A stretch of 64,000 bases of DNA from Malaya genurostris (taxonomy: Eukaryota; Arthropoda; Insecta; Diptera; Culicidae): assembly GCF_030247185.1 (NCBI RefSeq), contig NC_080570.1, positions 127,464,650-127,528,649 of the forward strand, read 5' to 3'. The notes under the pieces are model-generated. The model saw only the letters and a program-made list of their open reading frames with translations, was not told the DNA's origin and ran no database searches. Shown in pieces: positions 32,573 through 43,655 of this stretch (within the stretch, counting starts at the first letter, position 1; each line of letters opens with the position of its first letter). The position numbers and the translations under genes were made by a program.

Positions 32573-33789
32573 CACGGAACGACCGAAATTAGCTCTGCGC
32601 CTAATTCGTATTACTGTTTTTGAATTAGTTGCTTTTAACAACAAAATTTCCAAAATAACTATAAAATTAGTTAAAATTGAGAATTTACTTTGCTGAAAAA
32701 ACTCTAGTTTTAGAGAATGTGTTTAGTTGGTGAATATCCTGGACTCAAACCAGCAATATTTCAATCCAACACGAAATTCTCATTGACAACTAATTTTGTT
32801 ATTAAAATCAGAAAATTTGTTTCTATTTATCTATCACCATCATTACTGAAGGACAGCACAAAAAAACCAAAACTGAAATGGGTATTATTAACAAGTTTAT
32901 TAGCCAAAAACTCATGAGAAGTGTCAAAGCAAAACAATCCATTAAAAAGCTAAAAAGGACAGTCTTATTGAAACTGCTTGAACATTGTTTTGATGTTTTT
33001 CGCATGTGTTCGATATATCTTCATTTAAATTTCTAAACCGATATGTAAAAATGTCGTAAACTGTTAGTGGAAATCGTATTTATTCAGAATTTGTGCGCAC
33101 TTGAAGCGATTGTGCGTAATAATGTTTTTACGCGGAACAGTGAAGTGAATTTCGAATGTTTCACTCTAATTGTGATGAAGTTTTTTTGTATCTTCAAACC
33201 TTCCGAGCTGCGCCGTCCGGTGTACTATTTGTATTCGGTTTTTGTTTTCCGAGTGCTCAAAGTTTTCAGTGAGAATGAAGAAAACAGTGATTTAGAAGAA
33301 AAAAAATTCAAAAAGATGTTTACGTTTCGTTTATGTCTTTTTCTCCAACACAACATCGTATTTATACCTGCCAATATAGAAAAGACTACCGCGTCTGATT
33401 TTTTTCGGCAGTAGTGTGCCATCTAGTGGCTAGTAGTCATTAAGGTGTTACCGTTTCGGTGACAGGGCGCCATATAGCTGCAGATTGCAGAAGCCAATTC
33501 AACCATTCATATTGGTTGAAAACAACATTATATTTCTTTAATTCAACTAAAAAATTAGTTGACTGGATATGAAGTGTGCCTTAGCTAAGAAATGACAGTA
33601 CGTTTAATTCGTGAATTCAACTAAAAAAAATAGTCATTTCAACAAATATTTTATTATTATTAAGGGAATGAGAATAAAAAATCTAAATCAGCAAAAGTAA
33701 GATTTTTTTAGTTGTCTAAAAAAATAACTAACTAAATTCAGCAAATCAACTAAATTTTTCGCGAAAATGCTGATTTCGGTCGTTCCGTG
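32573..33789 (+). mobile_element. R9 TIR element, copy A (1,217 bp)
   Basis: It has perfect 17-bp terminal inverted repeats, CACGGAACGACCGAAAT and its complement ATTTCGGTCGTTCCGTG. The interior is AT-rich and non-coding, with multiple AACTAAAAAAATAGTTGA-like words. Its right flank is TA. No transposase is present, so it depends on one encoded elsewhere. The superfamily is undetermined. Confidence 0.88.
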
Positions 33790-34827
33790 TAGGTTTGTTA
33801 AAATCGGTTCAACCATCTCTGAGAAAATTGAGCGCGTTAAAATACAACGCTTTTTGTCAGTTACGTCACTTATACAATCATATCTTCGGAACTAAAAGTC
33901 ACAACCATTTGATCTTTAAACTTGATCAATCGTCCAACAGTAACTTTCAAACGAGCCCAAGTTTGGTAAAATCGGTTCAGCCATCTCTGAGAAAACTGAG
34001 CGCGTTCATATATCTTCGAAAAGTGCACACACATACACACACACGCAGACATTTTCCGATCTTGTCGAACTGAGTCGAATAGTATATAACACTATGGGAC
34101 TTCGAGGCTCTGTTCGAAAGTCGATTTTTTCAGCAATTCTAATACCTTTCTATAGAGAAAAGCAAAACCTGTTTTAATCCACCTAGTGGTGTAATGATGC
34201 CTTTCTCATATCAATCATACTATCATATATAATACTGTGGTATTCTTCAAAATAATTTTCTTCGATTCTTGAAAGAATAACCGAAATCGGTTTGTTTGAC
34301 CGTCTACTGATAAAAACTATCAATTGGAGAAGATTTAGAAAACTTTTTACGGTTTTTCACCCTTTCCAGTGATGGTATAAAATTTTTAACACACGTTACC
34401 CTATATTGCCGGATCCGGATGAAATTCGGGAATTACGTGTGGGACCACAGGGCCTTTCATTTGAACCTAAGTTTGTGAAAATCAGTCGCACCATCTATGA
34501 GAAAAGTAAGAACACATATTTTCATTTTTTTGCACATTTTATCACTTAACTCCGGAACCGGAAATCGGATCCAAATAATATGCAGGAACTTTATATGGGA
34601 CCACAAGACCTATCATTTGAATCTTAGTTTGTGAAAATCGGTTCAGCCATATCCGAGAAAAGTTAGTGCAAAAAAACGTTACATACACATATAAGCACAT
34701 ACACACACACACATACACATAGACTTTTTGAGTACTCGACGAACTGAGCCGAATGGTATATGACACTCGGCCCTCCGGGCCTCGGTTCAAAAGTCGGTTT
34801 TCACAGTGATTGCATAACCTTTCTATA
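33790..34827 (+). repeat. R4 dispersed repeat between the two R9 copies
   Basis: It contains repeated AAATCGGTTCAGCCATCTCT-type phrases at 33799, 33967 and 34635, CA-rich microsatellites (34024-34050, 34682-34722), and terminal-like blocks CGAACTGAGTCGAATAGTAT (34066) and CGAACTGAGCCGAATGGTAT (34738). An R5 fragment (TTAATCCACCTAGTGGTGTA) sits at 34170-34280. Other R4 pieces are at 40700-41050. Confidence 0.65.
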
Positions 34828-35435
34828 CACAGAACGACCTAAATTAGCTCTGTGCCTAATTCGTATTACTGTTTTTGAATTAGTTGATTTTAACAACAAA
34901 ATTTCCAAAATAACTATGAAATTAGTTAAAATTGAGAATTTACTTTACTGGAAAAAACTCTTATTTTTAGAGAATTCGTTTAGTTGGCGAATATCCTGGA
35001 CAAAAACCAGCAATATTTCAATCCAACACGAAATTCTCATTGACAACTAATTTGTTATTAAAATCAGAAAATTTGTTTCTATTTTCTATAACCATCAGTA
35101 CTGAAGGGCAGCACAAAGAACACAAAAATGAAATTGGTTTAATTAACAAGTTTATTAGCCAAAAACCCATGAGAAGTGTCAAAGCAAAACAATCCATTAA
35201 AAAGGACAGTCTTGTTGAAACTGCTTGCAAATTGTTTTGATGTTTTCCGCATGTGTTACGATATATCCATATATAAATTTCTGATTTGATTTGTAAAAAT
35301 GACGTAAACACTTAATGGAAAGTGTATTTATTCAGAATTTGTGCGCATTTGAAGCGATTGTGCGAAATAATACGCGGAACAGTGAAGTGAGTTTCGAATG
35401 TTGCACTCTAATTGTATATGTCAAATGATGTTTTT

Positions 35436-37742
35436 GTCGTGAATACGACTTACTTTACTATGGGGTGCCTTTTCAAAATTTACCCTCTGAGAGAGTGATA
35501 AGTTTTTGATCGTGAATATCTCTTGTTGTATCTAACGAATCAACATAATTTTTGCTACATGCCATCGGAAATATGATCACAATTTTATGATAAAATTTTC
35601 AGTTGTGTGACATAATCTCAAATAGTTCAAAATTAAACTTTTCTGAAATGTTTGGTATAAACGAGTATCAAAGAGGATAATTCATATGGCGCGTTTGCCT
35701 TTCTCGTATTTTGAAAGCTCATAGCTCAGTGATCTGTGGAAGGATTTATATAATCTAACTACCAATAGAATCGAAATTTTTCAACTTAAACGTGTATAGC
35801 AAGAGCATTGAAGTATTTCAATAGTACACTATTGAAAAACCTATCTCATTTGACCCATGTCAACACCAGCCAATCAGAACGCGTTCTGAGGAAGAGAAGA
35901 AAATAGCTGCTGCTGTACAACAAATCGTTCAAGAAAAATGTTTCCAAAAGTGGTGAATATCGTAGTGAGTTCCTCAATTTGGTCCTTCTGAATGCTAGAA
36001 ACGAATCCCTACAGCATATTGATAGTCTCTTTCAATAAATTATGCAAATCCGAAATGAAATAATCGACATTGAAATTCTATATGCGGCTATTTTTATAGC
36101 CGTTAGGACCGCCCATTAGTGAAAAAGCTACAAACGAAATCACATAAAAGGAAATCTCTTAACAAAAATTGAATCAGTTTGGATTCTATCGCCACTGCGA
36201 GCAGATGTGTTTTGTGTCGTCTGCACAGCTAGTTTCGCTTTCGACAAGAGCGATTACGTCACAGCTGCCAGTCATTTCGATGGATGAAAAAGCAACGTTG
36301 GAGAGCATTATAAAAAATCAGCCGTTCTAATGGCTCTAAAATTTTTCTAAAGAACTATTAGGATTTGTTTTTCGCAAATCGCAGGTAATTATCCTCAGTT
36401 TAGTGCAAATCAAGAACAATTTGGTTAGATTTGTGCACTTTTCGCTGTGTGAAATTCACAGTAATCGAGATCAAGTGAAGCTTTTTTTTGCGAAAAATGT
36501 TCCGAGTTTAATATCGTAGAGAATTACGCAATTTGACCCTTCTGAATGCTGGAAATGAATCCCTACAGCATATTGATAGTTTTTTTTCAATAAATTATGC
36601 AAATCCGAAATGAAATAATCGACATAAAAATTCTGTATGCGGCTATTTTTATAGCCGTTAGGACCGCCCATTAGTGAAAAAGCTACAAACGAAATCACAT
36701 AAAGGAAACTCTTAACAAAAATTGAATCAGTTTGGATTCTATCGCCACTGCGAGCAGATGTGTTTTGTGTCGTCTGCACAGCTAGTTTCGCTTTCGACAA
36801 GAGCGATTACGTCACAGCTGCCAGTCATTTCGATGGATGAAAAAGCAACGTTGGAGAGCATTATAAAAAATCAGCCGTTCTAATGGCTCTAAAATTTTTC
36901 TAAAGAACTATTAGGATTTGTTTTTCGCAAACCGCAGGTAATTATCCTCAGTTTAGTGCAAATCAAGAACAATTTGGTTAGATTTGTGCACTTTTCGCTG
37001 TGTGAAATTCACAGTAATCGAGATCAAGTGAAGCTTTTTTTTGCGAAAAATGTTCCGAGTTTAATATCGTAGAGAATTACGCAATTTGTCCCTTCTGAAT
37101 GCTGGAAATGAATCCCTACAGCATATTGATAGTTTTTTTTTTTCAATAAATTTGCAAATGCGAAATAAAATAATCGACATTAATATTCTGTATGCGACTA
37201 TTTTTATAGCCGTTAGGACCGCCCATTAGTGAAAATGCTACAAACGAAATCACGTAAAAGAAAGCTCCTAACAAAAATCTAATCAGTTTGGATTCTATCG
37301 CCAATGCGAGCAGATGTATTTTGTGCCGTTTGCAAAGCTAGTTTCGCTTCCGATAAGAGTGATTACGTCACAGCTGCCAGTCATTTCGATGGATGAATAA
37401 GCATCGTTGGAAAGCATTATAAAAAATCAGCCGTTCTAATGGCTCTAAAAGTTTTCTGAAGAACTATTAGGATGTGTTGTTCGCAAATCGAAAGAAAATA
37501 TCCTCAGTTTAGTGCAAATGTAGAACAGTTTGGTTAGATTCTTGCACTTTTCGCTGTGTGAAATTCACAGTAATCGAGATCAAGTGAAGCCTTCTTTGTT
37601 TTTGCGAAAAATGTGGAAAAGGGGAATGCTTGCATAATTCATACAATTGATCAACTATTTGATATTCGGAAGTGTTAAGGAACATGTCATTTGTTTTCGT
37701 ATTCACGACATCCAGTTATGTCTCTGACATTACCCACCCGCC
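35436..37742 (+). repeat. HPR copy c, structurally complete, with three tandem 553-bp units
   Basis: It runs from GTCGTGAATACGACTTAC to CTGACATTACCCACCCGCC, with TTTTT on both sides (35431-35435 and 37743-37747). Copy A of R9 supplies the uninterrupted target. In order it has the left-end block, the near-palindrome TTTCAATAGT/ACTATTGAAA (35816-35837), CCAATCAGAACGCG (35873), then three tandem units, then the right end with TCGTATTCACGAC. No open reading frame fits a transposase. The clean insertion in a transposon shows it has moved; the mechanism is unknown. Confidence 0.8.
35987..37615 (+). repeat. Tandem triplication of a 553-bp divergent-promoter-like unit
   Basis: Units start TCTGAATGCT at 35987, 36541 and 37094 (periods 554 and 553). 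Units 1 and 2 are nearly identical; unit 3 is more diverged and ends at about 37615. Each unit contains a minus-strand TATA box (CTATAAAAATAG, in unit 1 at 36088-36099) and about 210 bp later a plus-strand TATA box (TATAAAAAATC at 36309). Copy a has one unit plus the start of a second. Confidence 0.92.
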
Positions 37743-39390
37743 TTTTTGTATCTTCCAACCTTCCGGGCTACGCCGTCCGGTGTATTACTTGTATTCGGTT
37801 TTTGTTTTCCGAGTGCTGAAAGTTTTCAGTGAGATAGTCGATTTTGCGAAGTCGAATGAAGAAAGCAGCGATTTAGAAGAAAAAAATGTCAAAAAGCAGT
37901 TTATGTTTCGCTTATGTCTTTTTCTCCAATACAACATCGTATTTATACCTGCCAATATAGAAAAGACTACCGCGACTAAAATATTTTTCGGTAGTAGAGT
38001 GCCATCTAGTGGCTACTAGTCATTACGATGTTAACGTTTTTTCGGCGACAGTGCGCCACATAGCTGCAAATTGCCGAAGCCAATTCAACCATTTATGTTG
38101 GTTGAAAACAACGTTTTATTTCTCTAATTCAACTAAAAAAATAGTTGAATGGAAATCAAGTGTGCCTTAGCTAAGAAATGACAGCACGTTGAATTGGTGA
38201 ATTCAACTAAAAAAATAGCTATTTCAACAAATATTTTATTATTATTAAGGGAATCAGAAATAAAAAATCTAAATTAGCAAAAGTAAGATTTTTTTAGTTG
38301 TCTCAAAAAATAACTAACTAAAATCAGAAAATCAACTAATTTTTTCGCCAAAATGCTGATTTGGGTCTTTCCGTGTTCGTTTGTTTCCAACCGTGCTCAT
38401 TTCTTGGATACTTTTGATTCTGCTGTGTTTTTCGACACATCCATGAAGGAAGAGATTTATGGAATTCCGGATCACGTACGCCCTCAAGTGGCCCCTAATA
38501 TCTTTAATAACAAATTTAGATCAGTCAACTGTGAAAATATGTTTTATACTGACGGATCAAACATCAACAAGTCCACAGGCTTCGGCATCTTCAATCAGAA
38601 CATCACCGCTTCGTACAAACTCAGTGATCCGGCTTCAGTTTACGTCGCAGAATGAGCTGCTATTCAGTACACCCTCGAGATCATTGAAACGTTGCCCAAA
38701 GACCATTACTTCATTGTCACGGACAGTCTAAGCTCAATAGAAGCTCTCCGGGCAATGAAGCCAGGAAAGTATCCCCCATATTTCCTGGGGAAAATACGGG
38801 AACATTTGAGTACTTTATCTGAACGGTCTTATTTAATATCGTTAGTCTGGGTCCCTTCGCATTGTTCCATTCCGGGTAATGAAAAGGCAGACTTATTGGC
38901 TAAAGTGGGCGCATTAGAAGGTGATATTTATGAAAGACCAATCTGCTTCAATGAATTTTTCAGTATCTCTCGTCAGAAAACTCTCGAAAGTTGGCAAACT
39001 TCATGGAGCAATGACGAACTGGGACGATGGCTACACTCCATTATCCCTAAGGTATCGACGAAACCTTGGTTCAAGGGGATGAACGTGAGTCGTGATTTCA
39101 TTCGCGTTATGTCACGACTCATGTCAAATCACTATACATTCAACGCACATCTCCGGCGTATCGGGATCGTGGAGAGCGGGCTCTGCACCTGTGGCGACGG
39201 TTATCAGGACATCGAGCATGTCGTGTGGTCGTGCGTAGTGTATCGCGACGCCAGGTCGAAGCTACTGGAATCCCTCAGGGCCCGAGGTAGACCGCCTCAG
39301 GTTCCGGTTCGGGATGTGTTGGCGAGTCGGGATGGCTCATATATGCTTCTCATATACCAGTGCCTTAAACACATTAATATGCAAGTGTAA

Positions 39391-40020
39391 TCTGTTACAT
39401 CTCACTCAGAAAGTATAATCTCCACCTACAGGTTCGACACTAACATCCGCCCGATTCTCTCGATCCCAGTCCCTGTCCACCATCTTCATTGGAGCTAACA
39501 AGATCTTTTTTTTGTCACTAACTTTTTCGTTCCCCCTTCCCTGTTTCTTCTCCATCTCGATGGCAACTAATGAGATCTTCGTCGTTTCCAAACATTTTGT
39601 TCCCACACCCCCTTTTTACCCCGTTTCCCACAATATTTACTTTTTTCATTCTCTTCCGTAACATCACCATCACCGCCTGCGGAAGACCGCTCCAGTCGAT
39701 GACCAGCTTGCGGGCCACCCGCCGGGCCTTCGTAGCCTGGGGGTGTTTCCCGCGGACCCACACGGACCGAAGAATGCGGCCAACATAGAAAATTACCAAA
39801 GCCATCTGGAATCTTCTCATCCTAAATTCAATTCACCGGCCACTACCGATCGCCAGCTGAAAGCTGGATTCTCGAGAATCCGCGACCCCGATACTACATT
39901 ATATAATGATACTATTCTAGTTTTAAGTTAGACGATAATTAAGATTAGTAAATACCCTTGGCATCTTAGAGCTTAAGCAGTGTGCCTTGATATTATATTA
40001 TATTATTGAATAAAAAAAAA
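39391..40020 (+). other. LINE 3'UTR and A-run tail
   Basis: This stretch aligns with 22226-22823 of the truncated copy, apart from a segment of about 35 bp near 39856-39890 that the other copy lacks. It ends in TATTATATTATATTATTGAA and an A-run, then the target duplication. Confidence 0.9.
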
Positions 40021-40129
40021 TATTATTTTTATTGATGTGGATATTATTATTATTAGAAAAGAAATACTTTACTTCCTGCAGTGTTGCGAAGATAGAAGAG
40101 CATAACTGACACTCTACATTAACTGTTAT

Positions 40130-40220
40130 ATATTATTTGTATATTATTTTATCAAATATTATATTATACTATATTACATTTTATTATACTATACCGCATT
40201 ATATTATATGATTTTATGTT
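40130..40220. repeat. (TTATA)n-rich microsatellite
   Basis: AT-rich pentamer-like repeats resembling those at 27461-27545. Confidence 0.8.
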
Positions 40221-40279
40221 ATATTAATTTCCTCACACTATGTTTCATTGTATTTATTAATATAAATCATTTATCATGT

Positions 40280-40690
40280 GGGCGTAAAGGGAGGAAGCAT
40301 CAGGGCATCGGGCGAATCGATGACTGGACGAGGGATTGTGGATAGCCAGCCCAAGTCACTTGAAGGAAACTTGTTTCCTTCTGAAGGTTAGACATGAGTC
40401 TGACGCGCCCTTCTCAAACAAACCATCAGGCGGGCTCAAGCATGTATAGCGATATGCTTCATCCACGCACTGGATATTATGGTTGGAAAAGCATCTTTTT
40501 TCCCGCGGAATACGAGTAAGTGACTCTACTTACATATCCGCCCAACCCTTTTTGTTCGCTTTTCGGTAACAGCTATAGTAAGAAGGTGAATGGATGAGTC
40601 ATATCGGGGCTACTGTAAGTCTACCCGCATCCACTGGCAAGTCCTTGAACTGATGGTGGCTTCACTTCACATCACATCACATCACATCAC
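40280..40690 (+). repeat. R3 dispersed repeat with (ACATC)n tail
   Basis: It starts with GGGAGGAAGCATCAGGGCAT (as at 27590) and ends with a run of five ACATC units (40665-40690). A simple-repeat 3' tail suggests a SINE-like or LINE 3' end, but no RT or Pol III promoter could be identified. Confidence 0.55.
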
Positions 40691-40699
40691 AAGAAATTT

Positions 40700-41050
40700 T
40701 CCAAGAAAATTGAGTAAAATTATTTGTCACACACGCATTTGCTGATCTCGACGAACTGATTCGAATGGTATATGGGTGTTCAGTTCGAAAATTCGTGAAG
40801 GAATAACTTGAATTTCATCCGGTTTTCATTACGCTCCAGTTTAAACTCGTACAATAAAGGATCAATTTTTAGTTTAAAAAAATATCGTTTTTTATCATAA
40901 TTTGTAAAAAAAAATCGTGGATAAGCTTATTTTCGATACACTTTGTGATCTCAATTAACTCAGTGCAATGGTATATGACACTCGGCCCTACGGACCTCCG
41001 TTCAAAAGTCATAGTGTTTACATAACCTTTCTGTAAAAGAAAGGCATAAA
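40700..41050 (+). repeat. R4 dispersed repeat fragments
   Basis: CGACGAACTGATTCGAATGG (40758) and GGTATATGACACTCGGCCCT (40970) match the terminal blocks of R4 at 34738-34780. Confidence 0.6.
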
Positions 41051-43540
41051 GTGAGGTCAGTGACACTTCACTCACCATTTATAGATCACTGCCATCCTAT
41101 AGCTATCATCGTACTCGTTCAATCATTGCAACGTGAAATGCTTATTGCGTGGTTGAAATAAAATGTTTAAATAATGGTTCTGTATCAGTAGACAAATGTT
41201 TCTGAATTTCAACGCGAACTGGTTGTTTAAAGTTGTTTCATTGCCTTGCCAAAATGATCAATAATAATGCTCAACGCAGTACGACCAGTAGTATTAGGTG
41301 GAGAAGAGGGACGGAAATGACTGTGGTTCTGAAAGAAAATTGACTTTCGAAGAATCAAATTTATGGCAGTGTAGTAAAACAAAAATACTCCCTCCCATTG
41401 CCAATGGGAAGCCGAATGGTGCGCGGAAAATCATTTCCCGGAGATGATTTCACATTTGCGAATCATAAAGCTTTTTCCACGAACCACAATGAGAACCTAC
41501 ATGAAGCACCGCTTCCCATTCCATCCGAAAGCACCAAGCCCAGGTTGTAGAAATGTATGACTTCAAAGAGTGTACCTTTTGCCAGCAGCCATCAGAACTC
41601 GCTGAACTGTTTCTTGCGTTTGCGATGTAATTTTTATGAGGTTAATACTTTCCCACAGTCAGCCACCGTTCCACTTGAACCTAGCGAGGAGGCAGGTTGA
41701 TGGAAGAGGGTGAACTGCTTCTGCTCCGGAGATAAATTGGAGCTGAATCCGGTCGCATCTACATTCTATATATGTACCTAAAACATAGTCACACACACAC
41801 ACCCACAAACCGATCGAGCTGAGCACATTTGCTGCGGGTTGATTCCAACTGAAATTTATGATGTCACATAAAAGCCCTAACAAAAGGTAATAAAAAAGAG
41901 CAGGAAAGTACGCGTCGATGATGTGTAACATCGTCATTCCAATGCATATCGCTGTCGAGACGAAGTGGTGGGTTTATTATCGACAGGTCAAGATTGTTGG
42001 CCATTCCCAATCGAGGTTGGTCTAAACCGGACGAATCAGGATGAAACGCGATGGCGCACATTCATTTCGGAGTTGCTTTTTGATAGAATCTAATATTTTT
42101 TTACGAGCTACGATGATTGCCAGCAACCCAAGATTCGTCGTAATGGCAGACGTTCCTTTTTGAAAAGTTTTCTCCTCCACCTTCCTTTGTCTGGCTATAG
42201 AAATTCCAACTGATCCCGAAACTACACTTACTTCTACTTGAATTCGGTTTAAAGCAGCGGAACCAAAAATAGGGGCTCATTAGTTAGTTGTGTGCAGTTT
42301 CTTCATTCAATGGCTCTGGCCACTCGGCTTTTCAATTAACTTACTCGTGCCAAAGAGGTCAACGAACAAGAGAAGAACTTTTTTTTTTGAAAGCATTCCG
42401 AGACTTACGGAGGCTTCCAGTGCATGCGGATGTGCCCTCTCATACGAGAACGAATACTCGAAAGTCCATTCAACTACGGGAACCCGGAAGCAGCAGCAGC
42501 AGTAGCAGCAGTTGGCCGTTTCGGCCTTCCAGTTCATTCAATTGAACAACAAAAATCCATAACCAAGCACATGTTAAAAAATGCAAGAGTAAGTCTTTCT
42601 TCGGTACCGGGATGCAAACGCCCAGGAGGAAATCTGCTGCAGCCAACGACGTTACGGAAGAGTCATCGCCTTCAGCTTAAGCTCGAATAGTAGTAATTTA
42701 AATGTATGTACCTCTATCTCACACGGAAACTGCATCGCAACACAAGACTGCAACAGATTCCTTGCTGCATCTTGCACATGTTGCACTAACAGAACGTATA
42801 AATCCCATTTGTGTCGAGTGGTACCGGAGACGGCCGGACGACCGACGGTGGTTTCCCAGAAAAGATGATTCGATGTGCAGCTTTCTAAGACGATGTTCTT
42901 TCCTTTCCTCCGTTCCTTCAGGACCTGTTCCAAACTCCAACCTCCGTTTCTCCGTCGTCGTTTATTAGTGGCAAACTCCCAGACGATGCACATAATGGTT
43001 TCGCATAAAGTATGCATCAGCTGGTGGATGAGTGGGCTGTTGATCCGACACATTGCCGAGGACTTTGCCGGCTTAGGTTTTGTTGGCCGTTTCACCGACG
43101 CTGAAAGCATGTTGATTCTCGTACGGCGCTACAAACTGTGGGCTCTGGCTTTGGTTTTATTGTGCTCTGATGGTGATATGGGTTCCCATAGTTGAGGCCA
43201 CAACATCATACTTAGGAAAGTCAACTACTCCTGTCACGGAATGGGAACATGATTCACCGGATGGTACGGCGGTTTGTGTCGACCAGCGAGTGACCCGTTC
43301 GAAAGTGGATACGAATTATTGTTACTATGTTACGAACAATATCCAACGGCGCTTCTCGGAATCTTACACGAATAGCCAAGTTATTCAAAATGGAAACTAA
43401 TCATGTCATTCGGTTAGTTGAAAGTTTAATATGGAAAATATATAATTAATGGGGGTCGCCGCCAATAAATGTCGTGCTAGGAAGAAGTCTAAAATCTTAC
43501 TGTCCCATTTTGAAGGCATGCAAGTTCATCATTTGCCAAA
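41051..43540. other. Less repetitive island, no recognised gene
   Basis: This 2.5-kb stretch lacks the repeats seen elsewhere and, from about 41700 to 43200, is richer in G and C. Open frames occur on both strands in the same place (152 codons at 43110-42652 minus; 106 codons at 42875-43195 plus) and neither shows a known domain. A run of CAG codons (42490-42510) is present. It could hold untranslated exons or introns of a host gene; I cannot demonstrate that. Confidence 0.4.
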
Positions 43541-43544
43541 TAGA

Positions 43545-43655
43545 AAAACCTGTTTAATCCACGTAGTGGTGTAATGATGCCTTTCTCATATCAATCCTAC
43601 TATCATACATAATACTGTGGTATTCTTCAAAATAATTTTCTTCGATTATTGAAAG
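43545..43655 (+). repeat. R5 dispersed repeat fragment
   Basis: TTAATCCACGTAGTGGTGTA, ATGATGCCTTTCTCATATCA and ATACTGTGGTATTCTTCAAA match 34160-34280 almost base for base. Confidence 0.85.

Larger units (their letters stand above)
32573..38375 (+). mobile_element. Composite insertion: two direct R9 copies around a 1-kb spacer
   Basis: The interrupted LINE joins perfectly (compare 21200-21240) if 32573-38375 plus one TT is removed. The outer ends are CACGGAACGACCGAAAT (left, copy A) and TTTCCGTG (right, copy B), flanked by TT (32571-32572 and 38376-38377). R9 copy A, an R4 spacer and R9 copy B, itself carrying HPR copy c, lie in between. Confidence 0.85.
34828..38375 (+). mobile_element. R9 TIR element, copy B, interrupted by HPR copy c
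   Basis: Parts 34828-35435 and 37743-38375 together align with copy A. The left end is CACAGAACGACCTAAATT and the right end GGGTCTTTCCGTG, so the inverted repeats are less perfect than in copy A. The interior is continuous with copy A when 35436-37742 is removed. Its left flank is TA. Confidence 0.83.
29913..39390 (+). pseudogene. LINE ORF2: endonuclease, reverse transcriptase, RNase H (broken)
   Basis: The start ATG (29913) overlaps the ORF1 stop. The APE-type endonuclease (29940-30620) shows LQWNCRSI, CETWL, LGDFNSHG and GSDHLPIVIS. RT follows with NKAPGLDRIKF, YRPIAMLSCIRKLFEKM, DTQFGFRRGKGTNDCL, LPQGSCLSPLLYNFYV and the active site LADDS (31870-31884). RNase H is in the part beyond the insertion (YTDGSNINKS, VTDSLSSIEAL, GNEKADLLAK). 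Breaks: a one-base loss near 31130, another in the G-run near 31620 (LDIKG where GAFDS should follow), the transposon nest at 32573-38375, and TGA at 38653-38655 in the RNase H domain where the sister copy has TTA. Otherwise the protein is close to the family consensus, so death is recent. Confidence 0.93.
28122..40020 (+). mobile_element. Full-length I-clade (Loner-like) non-LTR retrotransposon, split by a 5.8-kb nest
   Basis: The flanking 11-bp direct repeats TATTATTTTTA (28111-28121 and 40021-40031) define the ends; the 3' end is an A-run. Without the nested DNA (32573-38375) the element is about 6.1 kb: 5'UTR 28122-28636, ORF1 28637-29920, ORF2 29913-39390, 3'UTR to 40020. ORF2 has the order endonuclease, RT, RNase H. 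Two one-base deletions, a TGA and the insertion inactivate ORF2, while ORF1 is intact. A 5'-truncated sister copy is at 21022-22823. Confidence 0.95.

Noticed and set aside
34024..34052. CA-repeat as an independent feature
   Set aside because: It is an internal part of the R4 repeat; a similar CA tract occurs in R4 at 34682-34722.
35436..37742. LTR retrotransposon (direct repeats flanking an internal region, R9 A and B)
   Set aside because: The repeats begin and end with inverted termini, there is no primer-binding site or pol sequence between them, and the flanking duplication is TT rather than 4-6 bp.
42488..42512. Functional polyglutamine tract
   Set aside because: The CAG run is short, interrupted by TAG, and not inside a recognisable protein.
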